Below are positions 1-11,075 of a stretch of 17,500 nucleotides of DNA, one piece after another (the first letter of the stretch is position 1; each line of letters begins with the position of its first letter). Both the position numbers and the translations under genes were made by a program. Origin of the DNA: Neocallimastix lanati (nom. inval.) (lineage: Eukaryota; Neocallimastigomycota; Neocallimastigomycetes; Neocallimastigales; Neocallimastigaceae); assembly GCA_016946835.1 (NCBI GenBank), contig JACVTC010000033.1, forward strand, positions 1,082,501-1,100,000. Direction: 5' to 3'. The notes beneath the pieces are model-generated. The model did not search any database. It saw only the letters and a program-made list of their open reading frames with translations, and had not been told where the DNA came from.

Positions 1-481
1 TTTAATTTTAAATAATAATTTAATTTAAAATAATAATTTTAATAATTTAGATTAAAAACTAATTTAATTTTAAATAATAATTAAGATTTAATAATAACTT
101 AAATTTAATATTAATTTAGATTCAATAATAATTTAGATTTAATCTTTTTTATAGATATGAAGTTTAATCATTTAAGAAATTACGACACATAATTTTTTTT
201 TTAATTACCATAATATTAAAAAATAAAAAAATTAAAAAATTAGAAATTATAAACATTACCCTACCAATTCTTTATTAATACGTTTACTCTTTAGGTATTA
301 CTAAGAGGAAAAGGAAAAGGAAAAAGAAAAAGAAAATAAAAAACTGGATTATAAAAATATTTATAATATTAAATGATATTATTTGAATATTTAATAATAA
401 AGATTTAATATTTCAAATCATTATTACGAAACTATCTTTTTTATTTATTATTAATAATATAATACTTTATATAAATAAAAT
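1..481. other. AT-rich intergenic DNA with degenerate repeats
   Basis: No coding sequence is supported here. The first ~145 bp are built from a loosely repeated AT motif: TTTAATTTTAAATAATAATT at 1-20 recurs around 64-82. A purine run of GGAAAA/GAAAAA units lies at about 305-335. The rest is unstructured AT DNA. Confidence 0.6.
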
Positions 482-529
482 ATGTTTTTAATCTACATAG
501 TATTGTTTTTATTTATTATTCAATTATTT

Positions 530-1140
530 TATTGTTTATTATTTATTATTTATTATTTATATATTATTTATTATTATTTACTTATTATTTATTATTTATT
601 TATTTATTTATTTATTGTTTATTATTATTTATTTATTGTTTATTATTATTTATTTATTTATTGTTTATTATTATTTATTTATTTATTATTTATTATTTAT
701 TATTTATTATTTAATTATTTAATTATTTATTATTTATTATTTATTATTTATTATTTATTATTTATTATTTATTATTTATTATTTATTATTTATTATTTAT
801 TATTTATTATTTATTATTTATTATTTATTATTTATTATTTATTATTTATTATTTATTATTTATTATATATTATTTATTATTTATTATTTATTATTTATTA
901 TTTATTATTTATTATTTATTATTTATTATTTATTATTTATTATTTATTATTTATTATTTATTATTTATTATTTATTATTTATTATTTATTATTTATTATT
1001 TATTATTTATTATTTTATTATTTTATTATTACTTATTACTTATTAATTATTATGTATAATTTTATTATTTTATTACTTATTACTTATTACTTATTATGTA
1101 TTATTTATTATTTATTATTCATTATTTAATTATTCAATTA
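530..1140. repeat. Heptanucleotide (TATTATT)n satellite
   Basis: The block is dominated by a 7-bp unit (permutations of ATTATTT). The purest run is about 720-1010, broken once near 868 by TATATATT. The edges degrade into TTATTA and TTATTG variants. Three units make 21 nt, so it reads as an open frame translating to a repeating LFIIYYL heptad. That frame is a by-product of the repeat, not a gene: it has no compositional coding signal and the neighbouring frames are also open. Confidence 0.85.
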
Positions 1141-2153
1141 TTTATTATTTTATTATTTATTAGTCGCTATCACTATTTATTACTTATTATTTATTATTAT
1201 ATTTTTATATTTATTATATTAAATATTACAATTATTAATATTATGATACAAAATATAATAATTTATATTTTTTAATAAATTTAAAATTTTAAAAATTTTA
1301 ATATGAATATAAATTAAATAGTATTATACAATATATTATATTGTATAATATATATTAGTTTATCAATTCATTATTAGTAGATTAAATAGAATTCTTTATA
1401 TTTTTATTATATTTTAATATATATAATTATATATTACAGTTTATATAAAAAATAATAATTAAAAAACATTTTTTTTTTTTTTTATTCTATATCTATATAA
1501 ATATTAAAGTTTATTATTTAATTATTATCTTATATCCATTTTTTTTTTTTAATTCAAGTTTTAATTCTAATTTTTTATTTTTTTTTTTATTTTTTTTTTA
1601 ATATTTATTTCCTTTAAAAATTTTTTATTTATAATTTATTTCTTTTTTTTTTTTTTTTTTTCATAATTTTATTTTAAAATCTTTACTAAAATAGATTTTA
1701 TGTAAAATTAATTTTAATATAAATAAAAATAGTTATATATATATATATAAAAAAAAAAAAAAAGAAAACATTAATATAACAATAAATACTATGAAAATAA
1801 TTAAAAGTTAACTATTAAAAAAAGTGAAAGTATGTTTTTTTGTTTTTATTTTTTTTGTTTTTAATTTATAAATATAAAACTTTTATTTTTAATAAATAAA
1901 AAGCTATGATAAAAGATAAAATTTTGATAATAAGCAGTAATAGTATTCGTTAAAAAAAAAAAGTATGTATATACATAAAATTTTATTTAGAGAATAACTC
2001 AAAGACTAATATTATTGAAGCAAATCTAAAGTATTTTAATACAAAATAAAAAAAATTTATTATTTGTTTAATCACTAACTCCAAAAATAAAAAAATAAAA
2101 TAGTTTCAATGATATAAAATATTCCTTAATTAATAAGTATTCAGAAAAGAAAA

Positions 2154-2184
<31 letters not shown>

Positions 2185-2712
2185 TAATTACATTATATTA
2201 ATACTCAAAGAATTATTTTTCATTTATTAGTTATATATATGAAATATTCAATTTATTATTTTTTTTTATTAATATATATATATATTCAGTACTTAATTTT
2301 CTTTTTAATATAAATAAAGTAGAACAAAATTATATAAAATATATTCAAGCAATCTATATGAAATTAAAATTTAAATTATATTATTAATAATTTTTGTAAT
2401 AACCCATTTATTATAGTATTATTTTCATATTATATTAAGTAAATTAAAATCATTAAGCCTAATATACTATCTATTAAAAATATAAATTCCTTATTTATAT
2501 TGATATAATGTAAGTATCATAATATTAAATACAAACATATTTTATACTGCAGTTTTTTTTTTTATTTTTATTGTTAAAGAATATCTAAAAATAAAGAATA
2601 AAAAAAAAAAATTGTTCTTAAAATTATATATATATTTAAATAACATTTATATAATATTTTATGTAAATATATCTAATTTCATTTATTTTACTAATAATAG
2701 TAATAATTAAGT
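1141..2712. other. Intergenic AT-rich DNA upstream of the RabGAP gene
   Basis: About 1.5 kb of AT DNA with T and A homopolymers (for example around 1470, 1640 and 1750) and an (AT)n run at about 2162-2187. No splice-consistent exon or RNA gene was recognised. The promoter and 5' leader of the gene starting at 2713 presumably lie in its right end, but no specific element can be named. Confidence 0.5.
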
Positions 2713-3280
2713 ATGGAAAGAAATGTTGAAAATTTAGAAATTTCTTTAAATAATAATAAAGAAATTGTTTTTATTAAAGATTTAAATAAGAATGTAACAA
2801 AAACTGAAGTAAAAAACTTAACAAAAGATAAATCCTATGATTCTGACGAAACAAAAAAAGAAATTTCAGCTGTTGATGACGATTGTAACGATTCCATTAC
2901 AACCTTAAATAAAGTTGATAATGAAAATACACAAACCAGCTCTGAGGAATCAGAATCTGAAACTGATCTTGAATCAACATCCGAATTAGAATCACTTACT
3001 GAATCAGAGTCAGAATCAGTTACCGAATCAGAATCGGAATCAACTTCTGAAGGCAGTATTGATGATAGTTATGTACAAGTTGACGCTGAGGACAAGTAAT
3101 TATTGTTTTTCACTTTAATAATAATAATAATAACAAAATAATATTATATCTGTAAAATTTATATAATTTATATATATTAAATATATTAAAAACCTTTATT
3201 CTCTCTTCATATATTATATATAAATGTTAACATTTAATATATCAATTAAAACTTATTTCAAATATAATATTTTTCTCTTA

Positions 3281-3311
<31 letters not shown>

Positions 3312-3964
3312 CTCTATAGAGTATCAGAAAAAATTATAATCGAAGAAAATGAAAAATTATCTTTAGGGAAAAGAAATACTAACAATAATAGTAAGGATTA
3401 AAATAGTTTTCTAATTTAGCATTGTTAAATATCAATACCAATAATAATAATAATAATAATAATTTTTATTAATAATAATAATAAAGAGAAAAAGTTTTCT
3501 CTAAAGATAGACACATTATCAGTTAATGGACAGCCTAACAAATCTCAACCTATAAACAGCGCCAGTTCTACAGGATCAAGATTTTCCAATTTTGTACCTA
3601 ACTTTACCTCATTAATTAATACTACTAAAAACATACGTTCATTCTCCTCATTATATTTCAATAGAATTAGTCATATATCGAATTCTGAAGTTTTAGATTC
3701 ACCTCTTCATACCCCAGCTGATTATGAGGACGATGGAGTTGCCTTTTTATTAGCAAGACTTGAAGAACAAAATAAATTATTACAAAATGACCCAAAGAAT
3801 TCAAATTTTGACACCTCAAATGTTTCTGATGTCAGGGGTAATATAATATATAATATATATATTTATATTGATATAATATATATTAACATTATGTTTTGTT
3901 ATTATTATTATTATTATATAATGTTAAATAAAATTATTTATTTATTTGATAAATTAAACCCCGT

Positions 3965-4009
<45 letters not shown>

Positions 4010-4535
4010 ATTCTGGGATAAAGTTATAGTAGATTATGAAGGTGTGGCAAGAAAACAACCCGAGTTATTAGCAGAAAAAATTAGACAAGGTATACCAGAT
4101 TCATTACGTCGTCTTATATGGCAATCAATTAGTAAAAGTAAAAGTTCAGATTTAGAAGAAATATATGATAAATTATTGAAAGAAAATACTCCCTATGAAA
4201 AAATTATTCGTCGTGATTTATCAAGAACTTTCCCTGATCATGATTATTTTAAAGATAGTAATGGTGAAGGACAAGAAAGTTTATTTAATGTTATGAAAGT
4301 TTATTCTTTATATGATAAAGATCTCGGTTATTGTCAAGGTTTGTCCTTCATAGTTGGACCTTTATTATTAAAGGTAAATATTATTATATTATTATTAATA
4401 TACATAATATATTTATATATATTCAACTTATTATTAATTTATTATTTAAATTTATAAATAAATAAATTTTATAATTAAATTTTAAATATAAATACATAAA
4501 CTAAATTTGTTTTTTTAAAATCATAAATTAAAAAA

Positions 4536-4585
<50 letters not shown>

Positions 4586-4846
4586 TTATATAGATGCCAG
4601 ATAAAGAAGCATTTTGTGTTTTAGTAAGATTATTGGAAGAATATAATATGAGAGGATTATATACACCAAATATGGAAGGACTTCAACTCCGATTATACCA
4701 ATTTGATCATCTTTTATATGATATTTTACCAAAAGTTGCTAGACATTTAGAAAATGTAAGCCTAATTATGTTTTGATATTTATTTTTATCTATCAATAAT
4801 ATAAATTTCAGTATTACTATAGTAATAAATATTTTGCAAAATAATA

Positions 4847-4890
<44 letters not shown>

Positions 4891-6452
4891 TAATCATATA
4901 ATTAACAGGAAGGAATTCGTTCTACAATGTATGCTTCTCAATGGTTCATGACATTATTTGCTGTAAGTCTTAATGTAGAATAAAAAAAAATAATAAAATA
5001 CAATAATATATTATAAATTGGATAGATATATCTTTATCTAATATATTTTTATATAATAAATTTTTTTTATATATTTAATGTATTAATACTTCTATTATAT
5101 ATATTAAATATTATTTATTTATTAATACTTTATCATAGTACAAGTTTCCATTGGAACTCGTATTTCGTATTTTAGATGTATTATTTGCGGAGGGGTAAGT
5201 TTTTTTGTTGTCGTTTTTACAATTATTATTATTATTATTATTATTACTTTATGATAATATTATATTATATATTTACAAATAATTTTTTATATTCATTTAA
5301 TTTAAATTTTAGTTTTGTATCAATATTTAAAATTGCATTCGCCTTATTAAAGAAAAACCAAGATTTCATTTTAGAATTTGTAAGTTTAAAAGAAAAAATA
5401 ATAATAAATAAATAATATATATTTATATATTTATTAATAAATTTACAAAAAGAATTATTAAATTTGATAACATTATTTATTAAATTTTAAATCAATTTTT
5501 AATTTAACATATTTATAAAATAAAAATTTATTATATTTTTTAAATCAATTATAACTTAAATAATTAACATTTTACAAATTATTTACAATTTAAATCAATT
5601 TAATTATAAAAATAAAATAATAATAATAACACATAGGAATTTGAATCATTAATTGATTTCTTAAAGAATGGTTTATTTGATATATATTATGATGATATTA
5701 GTGAATTAATTAAAGATGCTTTTGAAATTAAAATATCAAAGCGTCGTCTCGATAAATTAACTAATCATTTCATTCAAGAAAATAAAGTACTTGATGATAA
5801 TAATCAAAAAGTTGAATTCTTTAAGAAAGAAAATAAAGATTTAATCAATGAAATGCAAAAACTTCGTGCAACTGAAGAATTTTTAATTCATGAAAAAGCT
5901 AGATTAAAGAATGAATTGGATGATTGTAGAGTTGAACAAACTGCTAATAAATCATTAATTGAAGCACTTCAAAAACAAGCAGAAGAATCTGATAAATTAG
6001 TAGCCCATACTTTAAGAGATGCAAAAAAACAAGCAGAAGAGCAGCTCAAAGTAGAAATGGAAGTTTTAGCAAAAAAATCAGTAGATAAAACACTTAAAAA
6101 TAAGAAGTTAGAAAGTCGAATAGAAGAATTAGAAAAACAAGTAGCAGAAATGAAGGTAAATAAATTTATTTTACAAAAAAAAAAAAAATAAAAAAAAAAT
6201 AAATAAATAAATAAATAAATGAAATAATAGAAAATAGGAAACAAAAAATAGGAAATAAAAATTAAAATAATATATTAAAAAATTTTATAACATAAAGAAA
6301 AAAAAGTATTATAAAATGATTAAAATAAAAAAATAATAATTTTTTTTTATTTATATATAATAATAATTCTACAGATGAAATATGCTCAATCTGAAAATGA
6401 GAAAAATAATTTTAAACATAAATGGGAAAATTTAAAGAAATTTATTGATTAG
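2713..6452 (+). CDS. Gyp5/EVI5-type TBC-domain Rab GTPase-activating protein
   Basis: Ten exons give one 701-residue protein: 2713-3095, 3320-3390, 3487-3837, 4009-4373, 4594-4755, 4909-4962, 5139-5194, 5313-5379, 5637-6155, 6375-6452 (TAG stop). The exon lengths total 2106 nt, so the phases close. Residues ~77-115 are a Ser/Glu repeat. Residues ~225-235 read FLLARLEEQNK, as in Gyp5/EVI5 relatives. The TBC domain spans ~294-490, with the Arg finger in IIRRDLSR (R341) and the Gln finger in YCQG (Q378). Residues ~530-701 are charged coiled coil. Family knowledge: TBC proteins speed GTP hydrolysis by Rabs; yeast Gyp5 acts on Ypt1 in ER-Golgi and exocytic traffic. The least certain junction is intron 2 (3391-3486), whose acceptor follows AAAG beside an AAT repeat. 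Intron 3 ends in a 39-nt A tract. The second GAP residue pair and the homologous C-terminal region make the family call strong; the exact Rab target is not visible. Confidence 0.93.
3969..4007 (+). repeat. 39-nt poly(A) abutting a splice acceptor
   Basis: An uninterrupted run of 39 A lies immediately before the G of the inferred AG acceptor of RabGAP intron 3 (exon resumes at 4009). It occupies the place normally taken by a pyrimidine tract. In another reading it would encode a Lys run; the phase across the junction and protein similarity favour it being intronic. Confidence 0.7.
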
Positions 6453-6877
6453 TTTATATATATATATTAAAAATTTAAAAAAAAAAAAAAGAAAAAATAA
6501 TACTAATAATAAATATAATAAGAAAATATTAAAACATTATTATTTTAATTTTTAAATATATATATATTGCTATATTATATATAATCATAATTATTCTTTC
6601 TCTTTTTTTTTTTTTTTTTCTCTCTTTAATAATCGATTTTTCTTTTAATAAATATTTCGTTAGTTTTCATTATTGTTATTTTGTATTTTATTTTATTGTT
6701 TTTGTTTTATGTATTGTTTTGTTATTTTTTATTTTATTTTATTTTTTAAATTTTATCATTATTATTATTTTTTTTTCCAATAATAATAAAATATATATAT
6801 ATATATATATATGCTTTATTTTTCATTATATAATATTATGTATAAATACATTAATAATAAATTCTATTAAAATAAAA

Positions 6878-6940
<63 letters not shown>

Positions 6941-7004
6941 AAATAATATAAAAAAAAATAAAATAAAATTATCAGAGAAAATAATTATAAATTATTAAAT
7001 TTTA

Positions 7005-7042
<38 letters not shown>

Positions 7043-7059
7043 TAATTCTAATTTTAAAG
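6453..7059. other. Intergenic AT-rich DNA with a 57-nt poly(A)
   Basis: Downstream of the RabGAP stop there is a T-rich stretch (6594-6800), an (AT)n run near 6793-6811, a 57-nt A tract (6882-6938) and a second (AT)n near 7012-7035. No exon could be firmly assigned. If the three exons at 7060-7327 belong to a live gene, its 5' exons should lie here. Confidence 0.5.
6594..6654 (+). promoter_or_regulatory. T-tract plus TTTAATAATCG, possible promoter element
   Basis: A T-rich run (18 T) is followed by CTCTCTTTAATAATCGATTTT. A closely similar arrangement, T tract then TTTCTTTAATCG, precedes the ankyrin gene at 10898-10980. The pairing hints at a core-promoter architecture. This is inference from two instances only. 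Confidence 0.25.
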
Positions 7060-7327
7060 ATATACAATCACGAACAAATAAAATGTCAGTATATTTTAAT
7101 TATTTTAATCATTAAACATTAATTTTTTTATTTTAAACTTATATTTTCATTATATTTTAATTAATACATATTAAATATATTTAATATAATATAAAAAAAA
7201 AAAATACACATTTACTAACAGCACAGTTCCGAACACAGAACTTATTATAGTAAGTAATTCAATTTTTTGATGATTTTTCTTTTGGTTCAAGGGAGAGTTT
7301 AGTAGATACCCTCACTATCTATTATAA
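7060..7327 (+). pseudogene. Three in-phase terminal exons of an unidentified gene (live 3' end or relic)
   Basis: Three short segments join in one frame: 7060-7088 (after TAAAG), 7222-7249 (after CTAACAG, before GTAAGTAA) and 7292-7327 (after TTCAAG, TAA stop at 7325). The joined frame gives 30 residues and includes CHTVPNTELII and GEFSRYPHYLL. The middle acceptor and its donor are near-ideal splice signals, and GC rises well above the flanks exactly over these exons. No protein family is recognised and no start codon or upstream exon is found. The ATG at 7083 reads another frame that closes after 14 codons (MSHSSEHRTYYRRV) when spliced the same way. It is filed as a pseudogene because only the 3' end can be built; it may instead be a complete gene whose 5' exons are hidden in 6655-7059. 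Confidence 0.4.
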
Positions 7328-7588
7328 AGATGTTTTTTTAACTTTTTGAACTTATTTCTGTTCTTTATTGCATTAAATTTTCTTTGATTAATTAAAAAAT
7401 TTTATTTCTTTTTAATTAAATTTTTACGTACATTTTAATTTTTATCTTTAAACTATATAATGTATTTTTTTATTATTTTTAATAAATGTTAATACCTAAA
7501 AATATATTAATCTATTTAATAAAGCACTGGAAGTGTATTTCCATCCTAGTCTAATATATATATATATATATAAATATATATATATATA

Positions 7589-7589
7589 T

Positions 7590-7652
<63 letters not shown>

Positions 7653-7655
7653 TTT
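7589..7655. repeat. (TTTA)n microsatellite, ~16 copies
   Basis: A pure tetranucleotide run follows an (AT)n stretch and leads into about 20 T. It explains the apparent open frame of alternating Leu/Phe/Ile/Tyr that begins at 7533. Confidence 0.9.
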
Positions 7656-7951
7656 TTTTTTTTTTTTTTTTTTTTAATATTATTTCCATTTCTTTTATTA
7701 TTATTATTATTTAAGTATTATTATTTTAAGTATTATTATTTGATTCATTTACTAATTTTTTTATTTTGTTTTTATAATTTTTTTTTATTAATATAGTTTA
7801 ATTTTTATTTTGAAATATCGATTATATATAAAGGACTTTAATAAATTTACTATATATTTTAATTACTTTTATATTTATTTTTTGATAATTTTTGAATATT
7901 GTATTTTGTCTAAATTATACTAATTACAAATAGTTTATATATATATATATA

Positions 7952-8106
<155 letters not shown>

Positions 8107-8253
8107 GTTTATTCTTTTATCAAAATTGTCAATTTTAAAATTTTTTATTAAATGAATTAAACAACTAACCCTTTAATTTTTTATTCTATTTTAAATAAAA
8201 ATTGCAATAGAAAAAAATTTAATTAAAAATATAATTATACATATATATACGCT

Positions 8254-8481
8254 ATGGAAAAAAAAGAAATAATTAAAAAAGAAAATTTAATAGATTACAA
8301 AAAATGTAAAGAAGAATTAAAAGAAATACTTGAGAAATTAAAACATGAAACTTTTTTAAAAGATATTAAAGAAGAAAACTTTAATTTAGAATATATTAAT
8401 TTACTCTATAAATATGAAACAGGAAATGCTTATAAAATTTTAATTGATAGAGGCCCCCTACCTACAATAGGTACCTTTCTA

Positions 8482-8523
<42 letters not shown>

Positions 8524-9104
8524 AGAAATACAGATAATAAAATTAACAATAATATTATCCATCATTCAATAAATTTATATATAATTTAATTTAATAGTAA
8601 TAAAAAAAAAATGTATATACATTAATAATGATTAACAATTCACTTTTAAATTTTACAATTATTTAAAACAGAAATCTTAATTAAGCCAAATGCCACTATA
8701 TTAGATTTAAAACATCAATTTGTTAAACAATTGAATAAATTATATCTTAATAATAATAATAATAATAAAGATAACAGTAAAAAAATAAAAAAGAATTTTA
8801 TAAATTGGTAATTATAAATTTTTATCTTTATAAAATCTAATAAAGAAAATTATAAATTTTTATCTTTATAAAATCTAATAAAGAAAAGAGATTAAGTATT
8901 AATTTTAAAGTAAAAAAAATAATAATAATAATTTAATAATTAATATAAAAAATTTTCATAAATTTATTATGGTTAAAGAACTAAAATTATAAACTAATTA
9001 TATGAAATAAAAAAAAAAAAAAAAGTCATTTGCATTAAATCGATATTGATTAATTATTACTAATTTATTATTATTAATAATTAATTAAAAATAATTATTA
9101 ATAA

Positions 9105-9135
<31 letters not shown>

Positions 9136-9275
9136 GGACCTATGTATGGAAGCGATATTGTTTCTCTTATAATGGAACTCGTTTAACTAATGATAAACTA
9201 ACTTTAAAAGAAGCAGGCTTTGAAAGAAATACAAAACTACAATTTAAAAAATATTTATACAATAAAAAACGATAA
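8254..9275 (+). CDS. SNRNP25: U11/U12 small nuclear ribonucleoprotein 25-kDa protein (minor spliceosome)
   Basis: Three exons, 8254-8470, 8672-8807 and 9137-9275, total 492 nt and encode 163 residues ending in TAA. The C-terminal half has the ubiquitin-like fold signature of the U11/U12-25K family: ATILDLKHQF (80-89), then FINWTYVWKRYCFSYNGTRL (115-134), then a DxxLxxxGF segment and LQFKKYL near the end. Human and plant orthologues share the INW/ISW-x-YVW core. The N-terminal ~60 residues are Lys/Glu-rich and helical-looking. Six Asn codons at 99-104 enlarge the loop before the INW block. Family knowledge: this protein sits in the U11/U12 di-snRNP, which recognises the 5' splice site and branch point of U12-type introns. 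The intron 1 donor is GTACCTTTCT, and a 39-nt T tract follows. Intron 2 carries a 38-bp tandem duplication. The length is close to that of human SNRNP25. Confidence 0.88.
8484..8522 (+). repeat. 39-nt poly(T) in SNRNP25 intron 1
   Basis: An uninterrupted T run starts 13 nt after the donor site of intron 1. It lies at the 5' end of the intron, not at the acceptor, so it is not the usual polypyrimidine tract. Confidence 0.9.
8811..8886 (+). repeat. Perfect 38-bp tandem duplication in SNRNP25 intron 2
   Basis: The 38-bp unit beginning ATTATAAATTTTTATC occurs at 8811-8848 and again without mismatch at 8849-8886. It starts three bases inside intron 2. The identity of the copies suggests a recent slippage or tandem-duplication event. 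Confidence 0.9.
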
Positions 9276-11075
9276 ATGACTTTTGATTTCTTTTTTTATT
9301 ATAATTAAAACACTAAATATTTATATAATAATACATGCAAAATTGTTTAATTTTTAAAGATATACCAAAACAAATAAAATAAACAAATAATATGTTAATA
9401 TTTTAATTTTTATTTTAATCATTTATTATTTATTTTTTATTTAAAACTATATTTTTATTATATTTCATATATATAAATAATTAAATCATATTAAATATAT
9501 ACTATCTATGCTAAGCTTATTTGTTATGACTATTTTTAAAATGTTCAAATTTATTTTTTATTTAATATTATTACTATATATATTTTACTGCTAATTAATA
9601 ATAAAAATGATACTAAAAATAAAAAATAATATATAAATAAATAAATAAATAAAATTTTATTTAAATAAATGTATTAATAAATACATATATAAGTAGATGT
9701 AAATAATAAATAAATAAACATACATTTTTAAAAAAATGCAAAGTAAAACTTTTTTTTTATTTTTTGTTTTTATATTTTTCATAAATAGAAAAAAATAAAA
9801 AAAAATAAAAAAAAATAAAAAATAAAAAATAAAAATAAATTTAAAAATAAAATTTATAATTAGAGTTTTTTGAATTTTTATAAATTATTTTTAAATATTT
9901 AGATAATATTTCTTTAATAATATTAATTATAACTAGGTTTATTATAATATCCTATTCAATCACGTCTTTAAAGTCTTTATTAAATATAGGAATACAATAA
10001 TAATAATAATAATTTTTTTTTTTAATTTTGCCTATTTATTTTACATAATTTTAGTTTTATTATTTATTTATTAGTTAATTATTTTTAATAGTTAATTATT
10101 TTTATATTTATTTAATATTACTAATATTATTACTTATTTTTATTTATTTGTATATTATATAATTATTTTATATATATTTATTTATTTATTCATATTTATT
10201 TCATAAAACTATAGGAAAATATTTTTATACATTTTAACAAAAAAAAAATCTATTTTTAATTAATATTTATTTAGTGATAAAAAAAAACCTTTTTTTTTCA
10301 AGTGGATGATACCTCAGAGCTTAAATAATAATTAAATTAAAAATAATATTAAATCTTAATGATTAATACTAAAATAAAATAAAAAATAAAAAATTGATTA
10401 ATCGTGTATCTATTATTTAATCTTTTTTTTTTTTTTTTTTTTTTATTAAAAAATTTAATGATAAAGTTCAATTTTTTTAGATATCATTTATTCATCATTA
10501 TGATTTCTAATTACAAGAAAAAAAAAAGTTTATAATTAATTAGATTTAAACTCAGAATAAAATTTAGATATAATAAAATTTAAAGTAACTAAATATTTAG
10601 GGAAAAAAAAAAAAAAAAGTACTATTATTATTTACCTTAAGGATATATTTTTTTTACCTATATATATGATATATTCATATTAATATATTAATATATATAT
10701 ATTAACCTTATTTAATATTGATCAATATTAATATTATTAGTATTAGAATTTCAGTATCATACATACATATCATTAATATTAATACTTTTATTATTAAAAT
10801 AATATCAGAAAAAAAAAAAAAAAGTCTAATAATATTATATAAAAGTTTAAATATTAACTTAATAAATTTTAATTATTAACATTAATAATTAAACTATCTT
10901 TTTCTTTTTTTTTTTTTTATTTTTTATTGAAAGAATTGTTTCCTTTTTTTTTTTTTTTTTTTTTTTCATTTCTTTAATCGAAAAAAAAATATATATATAT
11001 TTAAAAATTATAAATAATATAAAAAGAATATATCTGTTTTTTTTAAACAATATAAACAAATAGTTATAAGTAAAA
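9276..11075. other. 1.8-kb gene desert between SNRNP25 and the ankyrin gene
   Basis: The region is AT-only DNA with A/T homopolymers. About 9348-9500 resembles 7047-7196 (shared AAAGATATAC and CAAATAAAAT blocks), so it may be a diverged duplicate. Two short GC-richer patches, 9948-9990 and 10300-10321, stand out but cannot be joined into a gene. Confidence 0.5.
10898..10980 (+). promoter_or_regulatory. T-rich tracts and TTTAATCG upstream of the ankyrin gene
   Basis: Two T tracts (about 14 and 22 nt) are followed by CATTTCTTTAATCG, about 95 bp before the ATG at 11076. A similar block exists at 6594-6654. It is a plausible nucleosome-free promoter core; no TATA position can be chosen in such AT-rich DNA. 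Confidence 0.3.

Noticed and set aside
482-1129. Long open frame of 215 codons rich in Leu, Phe, Ile and Tyr
   Set aside because: It is the translation of a 7-bp satellite; other frames are open too and there is no coding composition.
5969-6244. Minus-strand frame opposite the RabGAP coiled-coil exon
   Set aside because: It is the shadow of the plus-strand coiled-coil coding sequence; the plus frame continues family similarity and correct splice phases.
6882-6938. 57-nt poly(A) as the tail of a retroposed copy
   Set aside because: No gene copy lies upstream of it and no target-site duplication was found; long homopolymers occur throughout the window.
7261-7325. Sm-site-like AATTTTTTGA followed by a 9-bp hairpin (TAGTAGATA/TATCTATTA), resembling the 3' part of a spliceosomal snRNA
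   Set aside because: Runs of T followed by GA are common here, no 5' snRNA domain matches U1, U11 or other known RNAs, and the hairpin lies inside a better-supported exon.
7533-7796. Open frame starting MYFHPSL
   Set aside because: Beyond the first ten codons it is made of AT and TTTA microsatellite plus poly(T).
10639-10650. Minus-strand ATATCCTT, a perfect U12-type AT-AC donor
   Set aside because: No coding sequence lies beside it on the minus strand and an 8-mer of this composition is expected by chance.
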